Part shown: positions 33,120 to 45,900 of the stretch, in pieces
Layout: each line of letters opens with the position of its first letter
How positions within the stretch are numbered: the stretch's first letter is position 1
DNA from: Sipunculus nudus
Lineage: Eukaryota > Annelida > Sipuncula > Golfingiida > Sipunculidae
Assembly: GCA_026874595.1 (NCBI GenBank)
Contig: CM049306.1
Span: forward strand, 12,297,019-12,361,018
Length of the DNA: 64,000 bases
Direction of reading: 5' to 3'
Translations under genes and position numbers: made by a program
The notes under the pieces: model-generated
The model's database searches: none
Seen by the model: only the letters and a program-made list of their open reading frames with translations
What the model was told of the DNA's origin: nothing

Positions 33120-33587
33120 AAAAATGACGCACTGAGAACGTCGAGATCACGTGGTAAGAACGTGCTGAAAACGTACAGCAGACGCCATGGACGTACATAG
33201 AACGTGAAGAGAACCTAATTGGGACTTCTTGGACGTAAAGAGAACGTATGCAAGACGCCAAGGACGCGCTGATGTCGTAGTAAGAGCGCACAATGAACGT
33301 AGTATGGACGTACAATAGACTCAGTCAAGAAATGATGGCGACCACCCGCGTTCTATGTACGTCCTTCGTACGTCCTTTGTACGTTCACTACGTTTTTTGT
33401 ACGTTGCATACGTTCTGAAGTACGTTTGGGCACGTTTGCCGTGATCTACCGCGCTCAAGTTTTACAGGAAAACTTTGTTGTAGAGGGTTGGCGATCATGG
33501 CGACTCTACGACGACTTCTGGAGACCATTGTACGTTCAACACCGCGACGACCACATTTCCCGAGAACATGGTGAATGTGGTGGCTAG
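33120..33587 (+). promoter_or_regulatory. Right subterminal zone of clustered ACGT motifs
   Basis: About twenty ACGT, GTACGT or GAACGT cores. The first part (33130-33320) has GAACGT/GGACGTA forms; the second part (33355-33440) has TACGTCC/TACGTT forms, close to an inverted arrangement. It mirrors the left zone. Confidence 0.55.
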
Positions 33588-33608
33588 AACGTGTATGTGT
33601 GAAAGGGG
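33588..33608 (-). repeat. Right terminal inverted repeat of the inner transposon
   Basis: Ends GTGTGAAAGGGG and pairs with 30688-30708 with two mismatches. Confidence 0.8.
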
Positions 33609-33907
33609 TTTAATGCCGTTACCAACCCGTTCACTGGCGATCGACTTGCGCTGTCGGGAAGCTAGTACTGCGCTGCTCGGACACTGATGGTGATCGAATT
33701 CCGATCTGACTGCGCTTTTAATCCACGGCGTCCCCGCGACGGAAATTTTGTCCATGTTCAAACTGGTCGCCACTCATGGCGTTCATGGTGACCATATGAT
33801 GACCCTAAGCAAAACTATCTCGCTCCTAATAAGCTCATGAAAACTTGAGGCAAATCCGACTGCGCTCTACGGCGGTCTGCCCTTATTCGGTGATCGCAGC
33901 GAGATCG

Positions 33908-33926
33908 CCCTCTCGTGTGACGGGGG
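33908..33926 (-). repeat. Right terminal inverted repeat of the outer element
   Basis: CCCTCTCGTGTGACGGGGG, inverted relative to 30356-30374 with three transition differences. Confidence 0.6.
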
Positions 33927-35174
33927 TGTTTGCAGAGCAGAAACGCAACCATTAGGACTGATATGCTCTTTCTAGATATCCAGACAGGTCCTAGCAAATT
34001 TTCCTTTAAAATCCCGAAATTAGGTCACAGTGACCTTTATTCTGCAAATCACAAGTATGTTTATCTCAAAAAATATTTATAATCCCCGTCTTTGTAAGTC
34101 TTTGTTTTCTGAGTGCTGAATGCTGTTGAACGGAAACTTGCTAGGAAATCGCAAATTTTAAATATTTTATCTCATTTACATATATATCCATGTCAGCGTA
34201 ACATCATAAACAATATTAACAAAATCTGCTCTTTGAACATATCACATATTTCACTGCAATATTTCCAGTTTGAGAAGTAATTTATAGAAAAACTAACTTC
34301 ACAATTTATTATAAATATCATTATGGCATCAGCCTATGTATTACGCAATTTACTTGTATTTTTGAGACTGCCAAATTACAGCAATATTGACAGTTTGACA
34401 GCAGTGGACCCAAGAATTGCCTTAAAATATTGAATGATTATTGATCAAGGGCGGTGTTATCGGTGGTCATAGAGAGGTCCATGCATTTAACAAGGCCAAT
34501 GATGCCACCTATATTTTGTTTCCCTGAAGAATTCCGAGGAATTTGATATTATATCACGAAGGATCGATCGTGGTGCCATCTGTCAGAAACTACGCCTGTG
34601 TATCTAGCTGTTGATTTCAAAAGGGTAAAGTGCGCAGCACCCGCTAGGGTATCTAAAACAAAACTGGACTTTAAGTGCCAAATAATGAACAAACGTATCA
34701 CTAACTTACTTAAAGAAATAACGTATAAAGCTGAAAAAGGACAAAATAATTCCAACAATTCATCCTAACACTGATTAAATGATTTTCCTCGACACCTTTA
34801 AAGACTGTCTAGATTTATAACGGAATACATTACATGTTTCTTCAGAAGACATTAGATATTATAATCTTTCAACATTTTACGCTGACGAGTTCTTACAGCT
34901 GAATGATGTTATGTTGGTCATTCCGAGGAGGTTTTTTTTTTAAAGGCACAGAAATAGATTTGTTGAAGTCTTATTTTTCTCTAAAGAAGAAGCCATAGAA
35001 AATGAATTCGAAAGTCTTCCTTTTCAAGAAATGACGATCCGGGAATGTTAATGAAGTTTTTCACGAATCCCTGTAAATGTTCAAAACCAGTCCCTGTGTT
35101 CAAGTGCAGTGGCCTCAATTTATCTCAAAGGGTGGAGGGATGATTCGCAGGCGTTAGAGGGTAATTGGGGCAAC

Positions 35175-35176
<2 letters not shown>
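33927..35176. other. Unassigned AT-rich non-coding region
   Basis: No coding or repeat signal recognised. Confidence 0.5.

Positions 35177-35225
<49 letters not shown>
35177..35225. repeat. (TA)n microsatellite
   Basis: Pure TA dinucleotide run of about 48 bases. It directly precedes a dispersed repeat copy. Confidence 0.97.
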
Positions 35226-35229
<4 letters not shown>

Positions 35230-35334
35230 CTATTGTCTATTTCAAATATATCACAATAATATTGCGTGTGTGTGGTGGGGGCTGGGTTATGTATACTCCA
35301 ATCCCCAATCCCCCCACCTGAATTGATGCCCCTG
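35226..35334. repeat. Dispersed repeat, copy 1 (terminus TTGATGCCCCTG)
   Basis: (TA)n is followed by ATTTCAAATATATCACAAT (35239-35257), C-rich blocks and then TTGATGCCCCTG. The same order of parts recurs at 59179-59517, and the C-rich end alone at 42930-42969. On the other strand the terminus reads CAGGGGC(G/A)TCAA, similar to hAT-type ends, but no partner terminus was found. Confidence 0.6.
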
Positions 35335-38300
35335 GTCGAGTGATAAGTGGGTGTGCCTGGCTGGTGGCTACTGATTTATGTGTGATTATTGTTATACTCT
35401 GCGTACATATAATGAACTGTAGGTAATTTATATTCAGATAAGTTCTTTTAACGCCCCTCTTACAGGTGTTTAAGTTTGTTGACCTACAAGCTTTTAGCGA
35501 ACGTGCCACTGCTGGCAAATAGAAATTACACATATTTAACGTGGATGGTTATAATGTGAGGACGAATAAAGATCACTAGTTGTAAAACCCCATTTGGAAA
35601 AATCTGGTTTGTCAGACTTACCACGAGATGTCCTTGTTGAATGTGGTTGGATTATTTTGCCCCCCCCCACATGTTATAAACAAGTCGAACAGCCTCTGTG
35701 CGGTGGGACCGGTCTGTTTTTTTAAGGTTGTTATTCACTAGACGTCAGATATCGGAATAGGGCCCTTTAAATAATTATGACTATGTCTGGTAAAATGCTC
35801 CCTGGTATCAGGCTGGCTGTAACCAGACCTACAAAAACCATGGCTGGTCTAGTCTTACAAAGGCCATTAGTGCATGGTCACACCATTTTGGCTGGGTAGA
35901 TTTTTAAGGAAATTTTAGAACTGCAAAAACACACTCAAGTATCAAGCATAAAATAATTCTTACCAGTACTCGCCACGTCCTCGCTAGGGTACCGCTACTG
36001 TTATCTATCCCTAATCAGTACCATCCAGGGGCCGCGTATGAACATTTCAAAGAGACGTGGACTCCTCAGGACCACCCGCATTCATGAACGGTGTCCCACG
36101 GCAAAGGCCACATCCTATTAAGTCCTCCCATGACCTTCAAGAACGTAGTTAACCGTAGACAGAACGTAGTAAATGAGACCTATACTAAATGCAAAAGGCT
36201 GGCACAACTGTGCTTCAAATATAGTGTCGAGTAATCCCCGATATATAGCGAATGCATGTTTCCGATTCCACTCTAAATTAGTAGAAGATTTTCTGAATAA
36301 GGCATGTTTTCTCGGTTCGTGTCTGATCTGCAGAAAAAATGGACACTATTTTTAAAAACGTTTAATAAGACCATTTTCTATCATTTATTTTCACCATTTG
36401 GGCGACAGTAGTTTTTTTTTAATATTACTATAATATATTACCAAAATGGAATAATTGTATATACATTTCCTCTCAGCTTCGACATATTCTAACTCCCGGC
36501 TAAAATTCAGGAGATGCCATATGGTTATAGCACAGTCCCGCCGCCGAGGTTCATTATATATTGGTGAGGGGACGAAGCTTATTTAAAAATGGGATCATGA
36601 CCTTACCAGGAGTAAACCATTAAATATATCAAGAAGGCTGAATGGATTATGCTGCAAATCAGGTTAAGTGATCTTGTCTTGTACGGGAGACCTATAATCC
36701 CTGTCTCGTTTTTTCCCTGACTAATACCCCGATCACTGTTATTTAAATAAAGTCCTGTGGAGCAATATGATTCACAAACTGATGGATAGATATATTTCAT
36801 ATTGTGCACATTCATTGATATGTCTTATCGGATGAAACTTATTTAAATTTGGGTTATTACATTTACTATGAGAGTGCCCTTGATCTTACATAGTTATATA
36901 TTTGGAGAAAATTCGCCAAAGAATCATTTCTCATGTAGATGGATTGTTCTGTAAATCAAAATAAAGACCTCAGATAGTTAATCGACGACCTTGACCGTGA
37001 TCTTCAATATTAAATCAGCCAAAAACAGGATTACTGTGAATCCCATAAGTACCGCATACTTTTTTCTCTGTGTTGTGATCCAGATTTCAACTACTTTCTG
37101 TTATGAGTTAAACAATTGGCGACTTTGTCCATGTAAATTGTCAATAAATGTTTCAGGAGAAGGCGCCTATTTACAGGTTTGATGCCCAACGTCCGGGTAT
37201 ACCGAAGATGGCAGCAGTTTCTTGACTTTTGTTTCATGCATTGAAAAAAAAAGGTCTAGACATCATTAACCGACCGCAATACATAATCATATTGATTATT
37301 AGTGAATTTGCATAATGGACACCAACCGAGTTGGCCGACAGGTTTGTTAAATTCTAAGCGCAAGTCTCAAATTCAACAAATTTGACCAAACGATTCAGTG
37401 TCCGGACACCGGCAGACCTTCAGTAGTTAGGCGTGAGTGTCACCGCCAGTGACAGTGAAGGTTTTACTGCTCCCAGAGCGCTGTTCCGTCATTTTCAATT
37501 ATTGGTTTCAATAACCCGAAGTTTCACTGGGAGTGACTAGGCGTCTGCTCCTGCAGTACTTCACCAGATCCTGATACAGCCCACCATCACGACCAGCCAG
37601 CGGCAAGGTCACCAGTAGCTGATTTCTCTTTCCATCAGGCCATATCAGTCTTCCATTACAACTTTTATGTATTTTGTACGAAAAACATTCCCGTACGTTT
37701 CTTTCTCTGCTTCCTCGTACAGCACGTATTACAACAGTTTGGATAACGATAGCTGGTATACCTAAAATGCATGAGATATAAGACGCATACTCATACATAC
37801 ACACGACCTTTAAGGATAAATCATAGAGCATCATGTTATGAAAAGATGTTATTAAAACAAATTAAATGTGCATAATAACTTGTTTGACAAATTCTTGCCT
37901 CCGTCATGAGGGTTTGCGTTCATTATCATTCGCGCGTGTTTCTTTTTTTTTTCGGAACATTTCGAGAATGGAAAAAAAGAAGAATCATTAAGATTTAGGT
38001 GTGGATCCCATACATAATCCGGATTGAGGAACGTCATCAAGGAATATTCACTAATGTACAGTCAAAGGTACTAGTAAACCTGGGAATATGGGCCGAATCA
38101 GAAAATGCAAACACACGATGGAGTCTTGCATTTCTAATCAGAATGAAGATTCTAGTTGCACTTACTCTATCAACATATGTTGCATTAATACAGGGTTTAA
38201 GGCATTCTTTTTTTACAAAGCAAGGGAAGAAAAAAGTCAACATCATGGACAACATGGAGAAAAGCATGGCACAGGCATTTACAGTTATATTATTATCAAA

Positions 38301-39690
38301 TCTATTATAATACTGAAGAGAGTTTTTGTAAAGTAAATTTTAAAACGACCCCATAACTATATTTTATCTAAGGAAAACAGTTCATGCAAGATGGGTCTGT
38401 AAAACGTGTCGGACATGAGAATTTAATATCTTCCACATACGATCATAGCTTTGATTAACATGTGCTAAATAACATACTGGTGGTCTGGAGAGCTTTTCTT
38501 GATTCAGCCTTTTCAGACAGGATAGCTCTACCCATGTGATGTTACCCCAACATGTTATAAACAATCATTCTTGTTTTATTTGGTTTCTGTTGCGCTCGCT
38601 TAAATTCAACATCATAGTGAAAAGTTTCAAAAGGTCTCAAAAATATAGCAATGAACTATCCGCGGTAAGCCTGACTATTTAATTAGGAACTTCAATGGTT
38701 TCCTCCTGACGAACCGACAACTTCGTGACCGCTTAATATCTCTCTTTATGTTTCCCTCGTGATAATTTGCATTCCAAGGTACATTTCTGGTGGACATATA
38801 GATATTAACAGCTGTTTGTGAAGTTTCACGTTAGATTTCGTGACTTTACATTTTAAATACACATGTGGTCAATTTATAACCTATGTCTGGCAAGTATTTT
38901 AAACTGAAATTCGTTTTCCATTTTATTGCATGGCGAATTGTGGAGGCATTTTGTAAGTTGACGTTTCTAACGTAATTACTTTTGCTCGAGCAGCTGCCAA
39001 AATAATTAAAGCTTTTGGAATATTTCGGGAATCATCTTTTTTTAGTTTACATTCTTAAGCACGAAAAACATAAAAAATTAAAGAAATTGATCTATTTGAT
39101 CAAATGGGCTTCTTACATTTCAGTTATAAATACATTTTTACTTATTAAGGTAAAGATGTATTAGCATTCCTTCTATGTGCTGCAGTCGGCAGCTGGGCTT
39201 CTGGTTAACGAAACAAAAATAGATGTTTCTACAAATATAGGAAAGGTTGAGCTGATAGTTTATGCACACGTAGGTCAGTCACAGGGCACTCCAGTGCCCC
39301 ATGTAACTCTCCTGGAGCATGCCAGATTTTCTTAATTATGGCCTGCTTTAAACCACCTACTGCACTAATCTGATTAGTGTTCTCGTTGCAGGATTAATTG
39401 CCCTCTAAATGATTGTGTTTATAAAAGAGTTCCGCGACATTATGTTAACGCTTTAATCAAATGACGGATTTAACCAGTTTTAGAATTTCGCCTAATAATG
39501 GTTTCAAATTTGACTGCTTGAATTTTTTTGTATCAAAATGCAGTTGCCTATACTGGTTAAAAAAGTTTGTAACACCATTTTTTTTATTAAATTTGACTAA
39601 ATTCATACTCAGTACAAGGCGTTCTTTTATTGGGTTTGCAAAACAACTTTTATTAATTTACTCGTCGATAATTATTACTTAAGCCTTTTC
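35335..39690. other. Unassigned AT-rich non-coding region
   Basis: About 4.4 kb without a supported gene. Short frames, the longest a 108-codon one on the minus strand at 37508-37834, have no recognised domain. A small hairpin occurs at 39284-39299 (GGGCACT, CC, AGTGCCC). Confidence 0.5.
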
Positions 39691-40160
39691 ATACGCCCGT
39701 TTATGACGGGACGTATTATGGTATACCCACCGTCCGTCCATTAGCTATTAGTGTTGCAGCGATAACTAACCAGGGCTTCGGAGGATTTTCACGAAATCGA
39801 TTATCTCGCCCGAGTTAGATTATAGGTAAAATCCACGGATATTTAATTAGGTCAGAGGTCACAATGCTACTTTGAGGTGATGCCGCAATAATTTATCAGG
39901 ATATGATGGATTTTGATGAAACTCGACAGAAATATAAACCAATATATTATCTCGCCCTAGTTCGAATCCCGGCATAATTCGTGCATATTTAATGTGGTAG
40001 GAGGTCATCAAACATTGGTGGTGCCGTGATGACTTAACGAAATTCCAATGGATATTCATAAAACTCAGTATAAATATTAATCAAAACAGTTTCTCATCTG
40101 AATTTAATTCTCAGGAAAATTTACGCATATTTGAGGTCAGAGGTCAAAAGACATGAGACA
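39691..40160. repeat. Dispersed repeat with internal 125-142 bp degenerate units
   Basis: It opens with a bulged hairpin (ATACGCCCGT, TTATG, ACGGGACGTAT at 39691-39716) and CCGTCCGTCC. Three degraded tandem units follow, each with GAT(T/A)TTC/GATGAAA-like starts at 39784, 39909 and 40051, then a TATTT...GGTCAGAGGTCA-like end. The ACGGGACGTATTATGGTAT start resembles a repeat family I associate with molluscan genomes; that is recall, not a search. Confidence 0.6.
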
Positions 40161-40670
40161 GGCGAGTTATGCACGTTTGCGGTGCTCTTGATATGTAATC
40201 TGTTAAACAAAAATACAATATGTTAATAGAAGCAACTCCCTGTAATATCTGTTTTGTTCTAAACATAAAATAGAAATGTAAAAATGAAGCTAACTGAGTT
40301 TTTGTACTTTGGTAGAACAAGATTAGCTGCTTTTTTAAAATCAAGTCCAGGTGGATTTCCTTTGAACCTCTCCTAGCCCGCTAGTAAGGTATGGGCCAGT
40401 CTGCAGACAGGAACTCAATCTAGCGAGTTCTTCTGTCTGCTGTGGGAAGGAGTGAGGTCTTCTGCTAAATGTAAAACTGAAGTAGAATATGTTCCGTCTG
40501 TAATTCAAAAGGACGGGCCTGTGTTCCACGTCAGCTTGTGTTTCCTTCTGATTTGTTACAATCAGGTCCAGCTCCCGGATCCGTGGTGCCGAGACAGACA
40601 CGGGCGGTATCAACTCAGGTTCTGATATGTTGAATTATAAGGTTTGGATTTGTTCCCTCAAACAACTCAC

Positions 40671-41018
40671 TGTACATACACAGAGACTGATGATTTTTTT
40701 CTTGCTCTACTTTATATATAAAGACCCTGTTGATTTTGTCTTTCTCTACTGTACGTGCAGAGAAACTGTTGTTTTTGTCATGCTCCACTGTACATACAGA
40801 GAGACTGTTGATTTTGATTTGCTCTACTGTATATACAGAGAGACTGTTGATTTTGTCTTGTTGTACTGTACATACAGAGAGACTGTTGATTTTGTCTTGC
40901 TCCACTAAGATATAGAGAGACTGTTGATTTTGTCTTTCTCTCCTGTACGTACTGTCTTGCTCCACTGTACCTACAGAGAGACTGTTGACTTTGTCTTGCC
41001 CTTTTGTACATACAGTGA
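40671..41018. repeat. 39-bp minisatellite, about 9 copies
   Basis: GAGACTGTTGATTTTG recurs every 39 bases (for example 40801 and 40840), followed by TCTTGCTC(C/T)ACTGTACATACA. Because 39 is a multiple of 3, frames on both strands stay open as 13-residue repeats (plus 40627-40908, minus 40615-40965). I treat these as by-products. Confidence 0.93.
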
Positions 41019-42929
41019 GATTATTTTATTGTTAAATGAGTTGAATAATTGGTCTTAAAGGAATTATCCAGAGAAAAGTTATGTTATTTACATCAGCCCC
41101 TGGCTTTCCGGAATCGTTATTGGGTAGATACATATAAGCGAATAGGCGTATTTTGTTTATATATAAACTCCTTAATTACATATTTTTTGTACGATTTTTT
41201 GAAGATACAGCAGGACATTTGGTGATTTTTCTGTATCTTAAATTCAAAGATTATAAACTGAAGGCATCGGAGGGAATACAATCATTGTAAACATTTTTCA
41301 ATTATGTCTTCCTATACAGGAAATTTGTCGTCAGTACTTGAAACGGTGATAAAATTCTACGCACAAGAGAATTAAATACTAACGACACAAACGGATAACC
41401 ATAGCTGTTAGAAATGCAGGCTTTACATGAGTTTTACTGGTCAGTTATTCTGATCTTTACATAACGATTTTGAAACTCATTTGATACATTAAAGAAAAAC
41501 GCAAATCAACATTCAAGGAGGATTAAGTGAAGTGGACAAAATAAGTTTACATATATACATAAATGCAAAACAAAGTTAAGGTCTTTCAATCTTTTAATCA
41601 ACCCAGTAAAGTTTAATAATATTTATATATATTTTGAACTTCAATAGAAAAAGCTTAATAGAAAATTTTTTCTACTGGGGTTTATACAAAATAAAAATTG
41701 AGAAGTTATCGTTAAAACTAGCATTTGTAGGAGGCAGAGTGGAATACATGAAAATGCCATTTCATGCCATTTGTTATCATAATCACTTTGAAGACTTTAC
41801 ATTGATTCAAGATCTCACATGTATATTAAAGAAGAAATGATAGTTTATCCTTCGACGAATGCGTTATAGACCTTCCGGAAATAGGAAACCAAAGAGAACT
41901 GTACTACTTTGAGGTGAAACTGCATTGAAACAATTAAAGTCAGTCCACGGTTGACATTTGGCTAAAACATATATTTCCTCAACATGCCGCCCTCTCATAG
42001 AATAGTGCGTCATTTTCAGTTATTTGTCTCGTTTCCTTGATTAAAGAAACACATCCCACCAGTTAACTTCTGTTTATCACGTGATAAACGTCCGTGGAGG
42101 GTGTCCGGTATAGCAATCTATATTTCCAACCATAAACCTGTATCCTTCCGCCGATCCAAAACAGAATGAGTTCCAAATGAAACCAATTTGCCCATGATGG
42201 GTTGATATAAGAAGATTGTCTCAGTGCTCAGGTGTCATCAAGTCCAAATATATTTTGTGTTACTGGAACCGTATGTCAGGTCGCCATTAATTTTCTGAAG
42301 GCCTGGTTATTTGGTAGTCCATTTACTATGTCACTGCACTGTGTGGATTTTCACGGGCAGTCTGCCATTGTAAAATGTCATTCCTTTATTCAATTAGATA
42401 AAGAGCATAAAGAAATTCTGCGTATTTATTACCTTCGCGTATTCGAAGAGGAACTACTATCCGAGAAAATGTTTCACAAAGAAATTTGCATGACGCATCA
42501 TAAAATATAATTTTAACTGCGTAATCGCCAAATATTTTGCTATTTTATATCATATAAATGTTATTTAATAAACATCTAAAACAAGATCAATTGATTCATC
42601 CCAATAATGATTTAACTACGCAATGCCGAACCTTAGCAAATTGTGAAACTTCAAGTTTTGGTCAAAAGTCGTACATTGATAAATTCCTCTTTCGATATTT
42701 TAACCTTTTGTGCACTATCATAAGAAAAGTACATTCAGCTGATAACAAAGCAGCATTGAAAGAGCAGACCAATTTGACATCAGGACTTTATATTGCAAAT
42801 TTCCAATGCTTTTTTTTCTGAAACACACATGGACTTCTATGGGAGTTGACTCAGAGGAAGGAGAGATAACTCGCATGGGTGGGGTTTATTGGGGTTACAT
42901 TATAATAAATTATTTATAAGTGGTTTTAG
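41019..42929. other. Unassigned AT-rich non-coding region
   Basis: No supported gene. Frames of 68, 92 and 87 codons (41634, 42232, 42558) lack recognised domains. Confidence 0.5.
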
Positions 42930-42969
42930 GGGATATATACCCCCACCTCCCCTCGCATTGACGCCCCTG
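42930..42969. repeat. Dispersed repeat terminus, copy 2 (TTGACGCCCCTG)
   Basis: GGGGATATATACCCCCACC, then a C-rich stretch, then TTGACGCCCCTG. It closely matches 59474-59517 and the end of 35226-35334. Confidence 0.6.
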
Positions 42970-45900
42970 GTTCCAGAAATATGGATATACACATAACACA
43001 TAAAACCAGGGATCACGCTTGGCTTCAGGCATGAATACCGGGCTGTGCATGGGTTTCCCATAGTCCATAGCAGTATCGGCAATTTTGTGACGTGAATTAT
43101 TATAACCATCCCCTGCGGTTACACGTTTTGCTTATAAATATTGACATGTGGTATCATGTAGACTGCCTTGGCATTGTCTCAGTGACAGTTCGGCTCCAGC
43201 CATTTGGACTGTGATTTTATGTAATTTGACAAGCGGAACAAGCACATTTGGGCAAATGTAGAACCCTCCCCGGTGTCTTGTTTATATGATGTTGATGATG
43301 ATGTGTTCACCTTACGTTTCATATATTCCAGAAGGAATTCTCATAATGTTATGAAACTTACACTCACTCCAAAACTGGCGTTCCCTGATATTATGCCTTC
43401 TCGCTAAATTTTAGCCTGATAATGTTGCCTCTATGTTAATCTATATGGTACTCATACTTCTCAGTTTCTGTGGCCGACCCTTTCCCGGTTTCACATTCCT
43501 CATAAAAATACACATATCGATTGTCAAAGATATGGCAAATTGTAACATGTCAGAAGTCGGAAATATTTTTGTGCAGTACAATATATAAACCTAAAAAATA
43601 TTAAATACGCACATGTAAGAACTCTTAAATCTCTAGCCAGTGAACTCACCTTATCATGAAGCAGAATAGCACTAGCAAATGAAGAGCACTTTATAAAAGT
43701 TTGAATAGAAGATAACAGTTCCATATACCGGGAAGGTTTCTCTACGAAACTCTTGTATGTTCAGGCAAAGAAACAAATGGCACGAGATAATGCACACAGT
43801 ATTGTAAATGTTTAACGTTATCGAACACATCATACATTACTTTAAAAGAACATGCGCCAGATACAAGACTACAATGTGGCAGATCCAGTAAACTCCATTT
43901 GTATTACATTGCAGGTCCACAGATAAATTCTAGTTAATTAAGGTTTCTCTGTATAAAATTAAATGAAAAATCTTCCACCGGCGGTGTCCATTTTACCCAA
44001 TCTCACCTTAAAGATAAATTTCCTTCAGCAAAATGATACATTGGTTAAAACTGGAGTCGAGAATAAAATGTTCCTGATAGAAAAAAATATTACATAAAAA
44101 CCCTAAAAAATAGCACCTTCCCCTGGTATAGAGCTTGGGGTAAGATATATCAAATGCTTGAACTGCTATTAGTGTAGTGTAATTGTTACTTTTCCAGGTC
44201 ATTTCATAACTATTACTTATCTGACATTTTGCTAGCGTTTTTCACACTATATGGACCCAGAAAAGTAACAGATTTTAACCGAAATCTACACTTATTGCAA
44301 TTCAAGCGCCTGTGAATATATAAAGGAATATTTATCAGCGCATGCATGCATAGTAAAAACATTCCCTCATATTAAATTCTTATGTTATTGTTTGTATTTT
44401 TTTTAATTTGATATATGTTCATCATAAAGAATAAAATAACCAGGAAGGACTTCTTCTTTTTTAAGCTATTCTAAATTTGACCATGGTAAAACTTGCATGG
44501 TTATAACAGTCTGGCTGCCAAGGTACCCATTCGTTTAAGACATTCATGAATATTCATAGATGGAAACTTAGTGTGCTTGAACGGGTAGGGTGATTACTCT
44601 GCCTTGAGTCAGGCTGATCAGACATGTGGACCATAATAATATATGAGAGTCGGCCATAAAAGGTGGCCTTTTTTAATTGGCTTTTACAAGAAAAACATAT
44701 AAGCGCATGTCAAATTGATGACTGAGTGATTCAGAAGGAATATGGAAAATATTTTGTCATGGTAATCAAAATTTCGATTAAATACCCTTTTTAACAAAGT
44801 AAGTAATTAGAAAATCGTCAATATCAACAGTCATATCTTAGCCTCGAAGGTAAATAGGTTAATATAATGTGTATACATGAAATATAATATAAAATATAAT
44901 AGTGTCTGCCAAGATTTTGTTATGAAAAAAGTTACTTATGTCATTACATGTGGTGATAAACTTGTTTCGGATGCGATCAGTGGAGCGTAGGAAATCATAA
45001 ACACACCATCCTACCCTATTTGTTATTCACTTTACTTAAACTTCCTCCGTTCATTGCATGGTAATTATGTACAATGCCCTTTCAACATAAATGAACAGAA
45101 TTTTTCTTTTTCTAATATAACACGTCAGTAGAAATACACCACCTTCCAGCGTTTGCGATAAATAGTGTTTATAATGGAACAGCTGGAAATGAAAACAATA
45201 TTAAATTGATTGCAAAATTACATTTGCGAAACAATTTATGTTTTTGTCACGTTAGTCTAATAAACTTTAAGTTAAAGGGATGCCAGTGATGAAATTGATA
45301 ATGCGAAAAATTACTTTTAGCCGACTTCACAAAAACAAACTAGTGATAATTAGGGTAATCAATTGTTCGTGGGGGGCGGCCATACGAAAAAAAACAACCT
45401 TAAGAGAATTTTAACATACGCTCTTGCAGCCGCTCTGAAATCGGAAATTTCTTGAAGAATAAGCTTAGGTTTAGTCCCAGGGGAAATCAAGTCAACAAGA
45501 GTGACTAGTTTTCCCCTAACAGCAATCACTGATACTCCCAAACTCATTAAAGACTCGTTATTACCTCATATACTTGATGGGTGAAAAAAAAGAAAGCAGC
45601 AGAAATGTCATAAGACATTAACACCTCCTACATTCATTCAAATCTACAACTCTATAGGTGGACTGGTTCACAGTTTGCAAGATATTGACTTGGAAATTAT
45701 GACTACTACAGCGCGAGTCCCGGTGGTATTCAGTTACAGAACTGCACGGATAATATGTACCATGCCAGCGGAAATGTATCCTTGTAATATTACCGTTAAT
45801 GCAAAACACATTGAGGGAAGTGAACTAAATATATTGTTGAAAGAGTACCAGGTCTTATACATATAATACAAATTATATGGCAAAACGTGTTTAGTCCGAC

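Larger units (their letters stand above)
30688..33608 (+). mobile_element. PIF/Harbinger-like DNA transposon, non-autonomous now
   Basis: The 21-bp terminal inverted repeats at 30688-30708 and 33588-33608 match at 19 of 21 positions (core CTTTCACACAT). TAATG occurs just outside on the left (30683-30687) and two bases outside on the right (33611-33615). TAA would fit the 3-bp TWA target of Harbinger elements. The interior holds a HARBI1-like transposase remnant between two GC-richer subterminal zones packed with ACGT motifs. Total length is about 2.9 kb, near the usual 3 kb. It sits inside the outer element. Confidence 0.8.
30356..33926. mobile_element. Outer terminal-inverted-repeat element, split by an inner transposon
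   Basis: CCCCCATCACATGAGAAGG at 30356-30374 is inverted at 33908-33926 with 16 of 19 matches. All three differences are transitions, and one turns CG into TG. The subterminal flanks (30375-30450 and 33850-33907) share a GC-richer, GCGAC/GCGATC-rich style, unlike the AT-rich surroundings. Without the inner insertion the element would be about 650 bp with no coding capacity, so MITE-like. A target duplication is not clear. CCCCC(A/G)TCACAC ends recall Harbinger-type termini, but the superfamily is inferred. Confidence 0.6.

Noticed and set aside
37508-37834. 108-codon minus-strand ORF, longest in the middle region
   Set aside because: No recognisable domain or homologue, no clear splice context, and a frame of this length is expected by chance in a window of this size. 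Transcript data could revive it.
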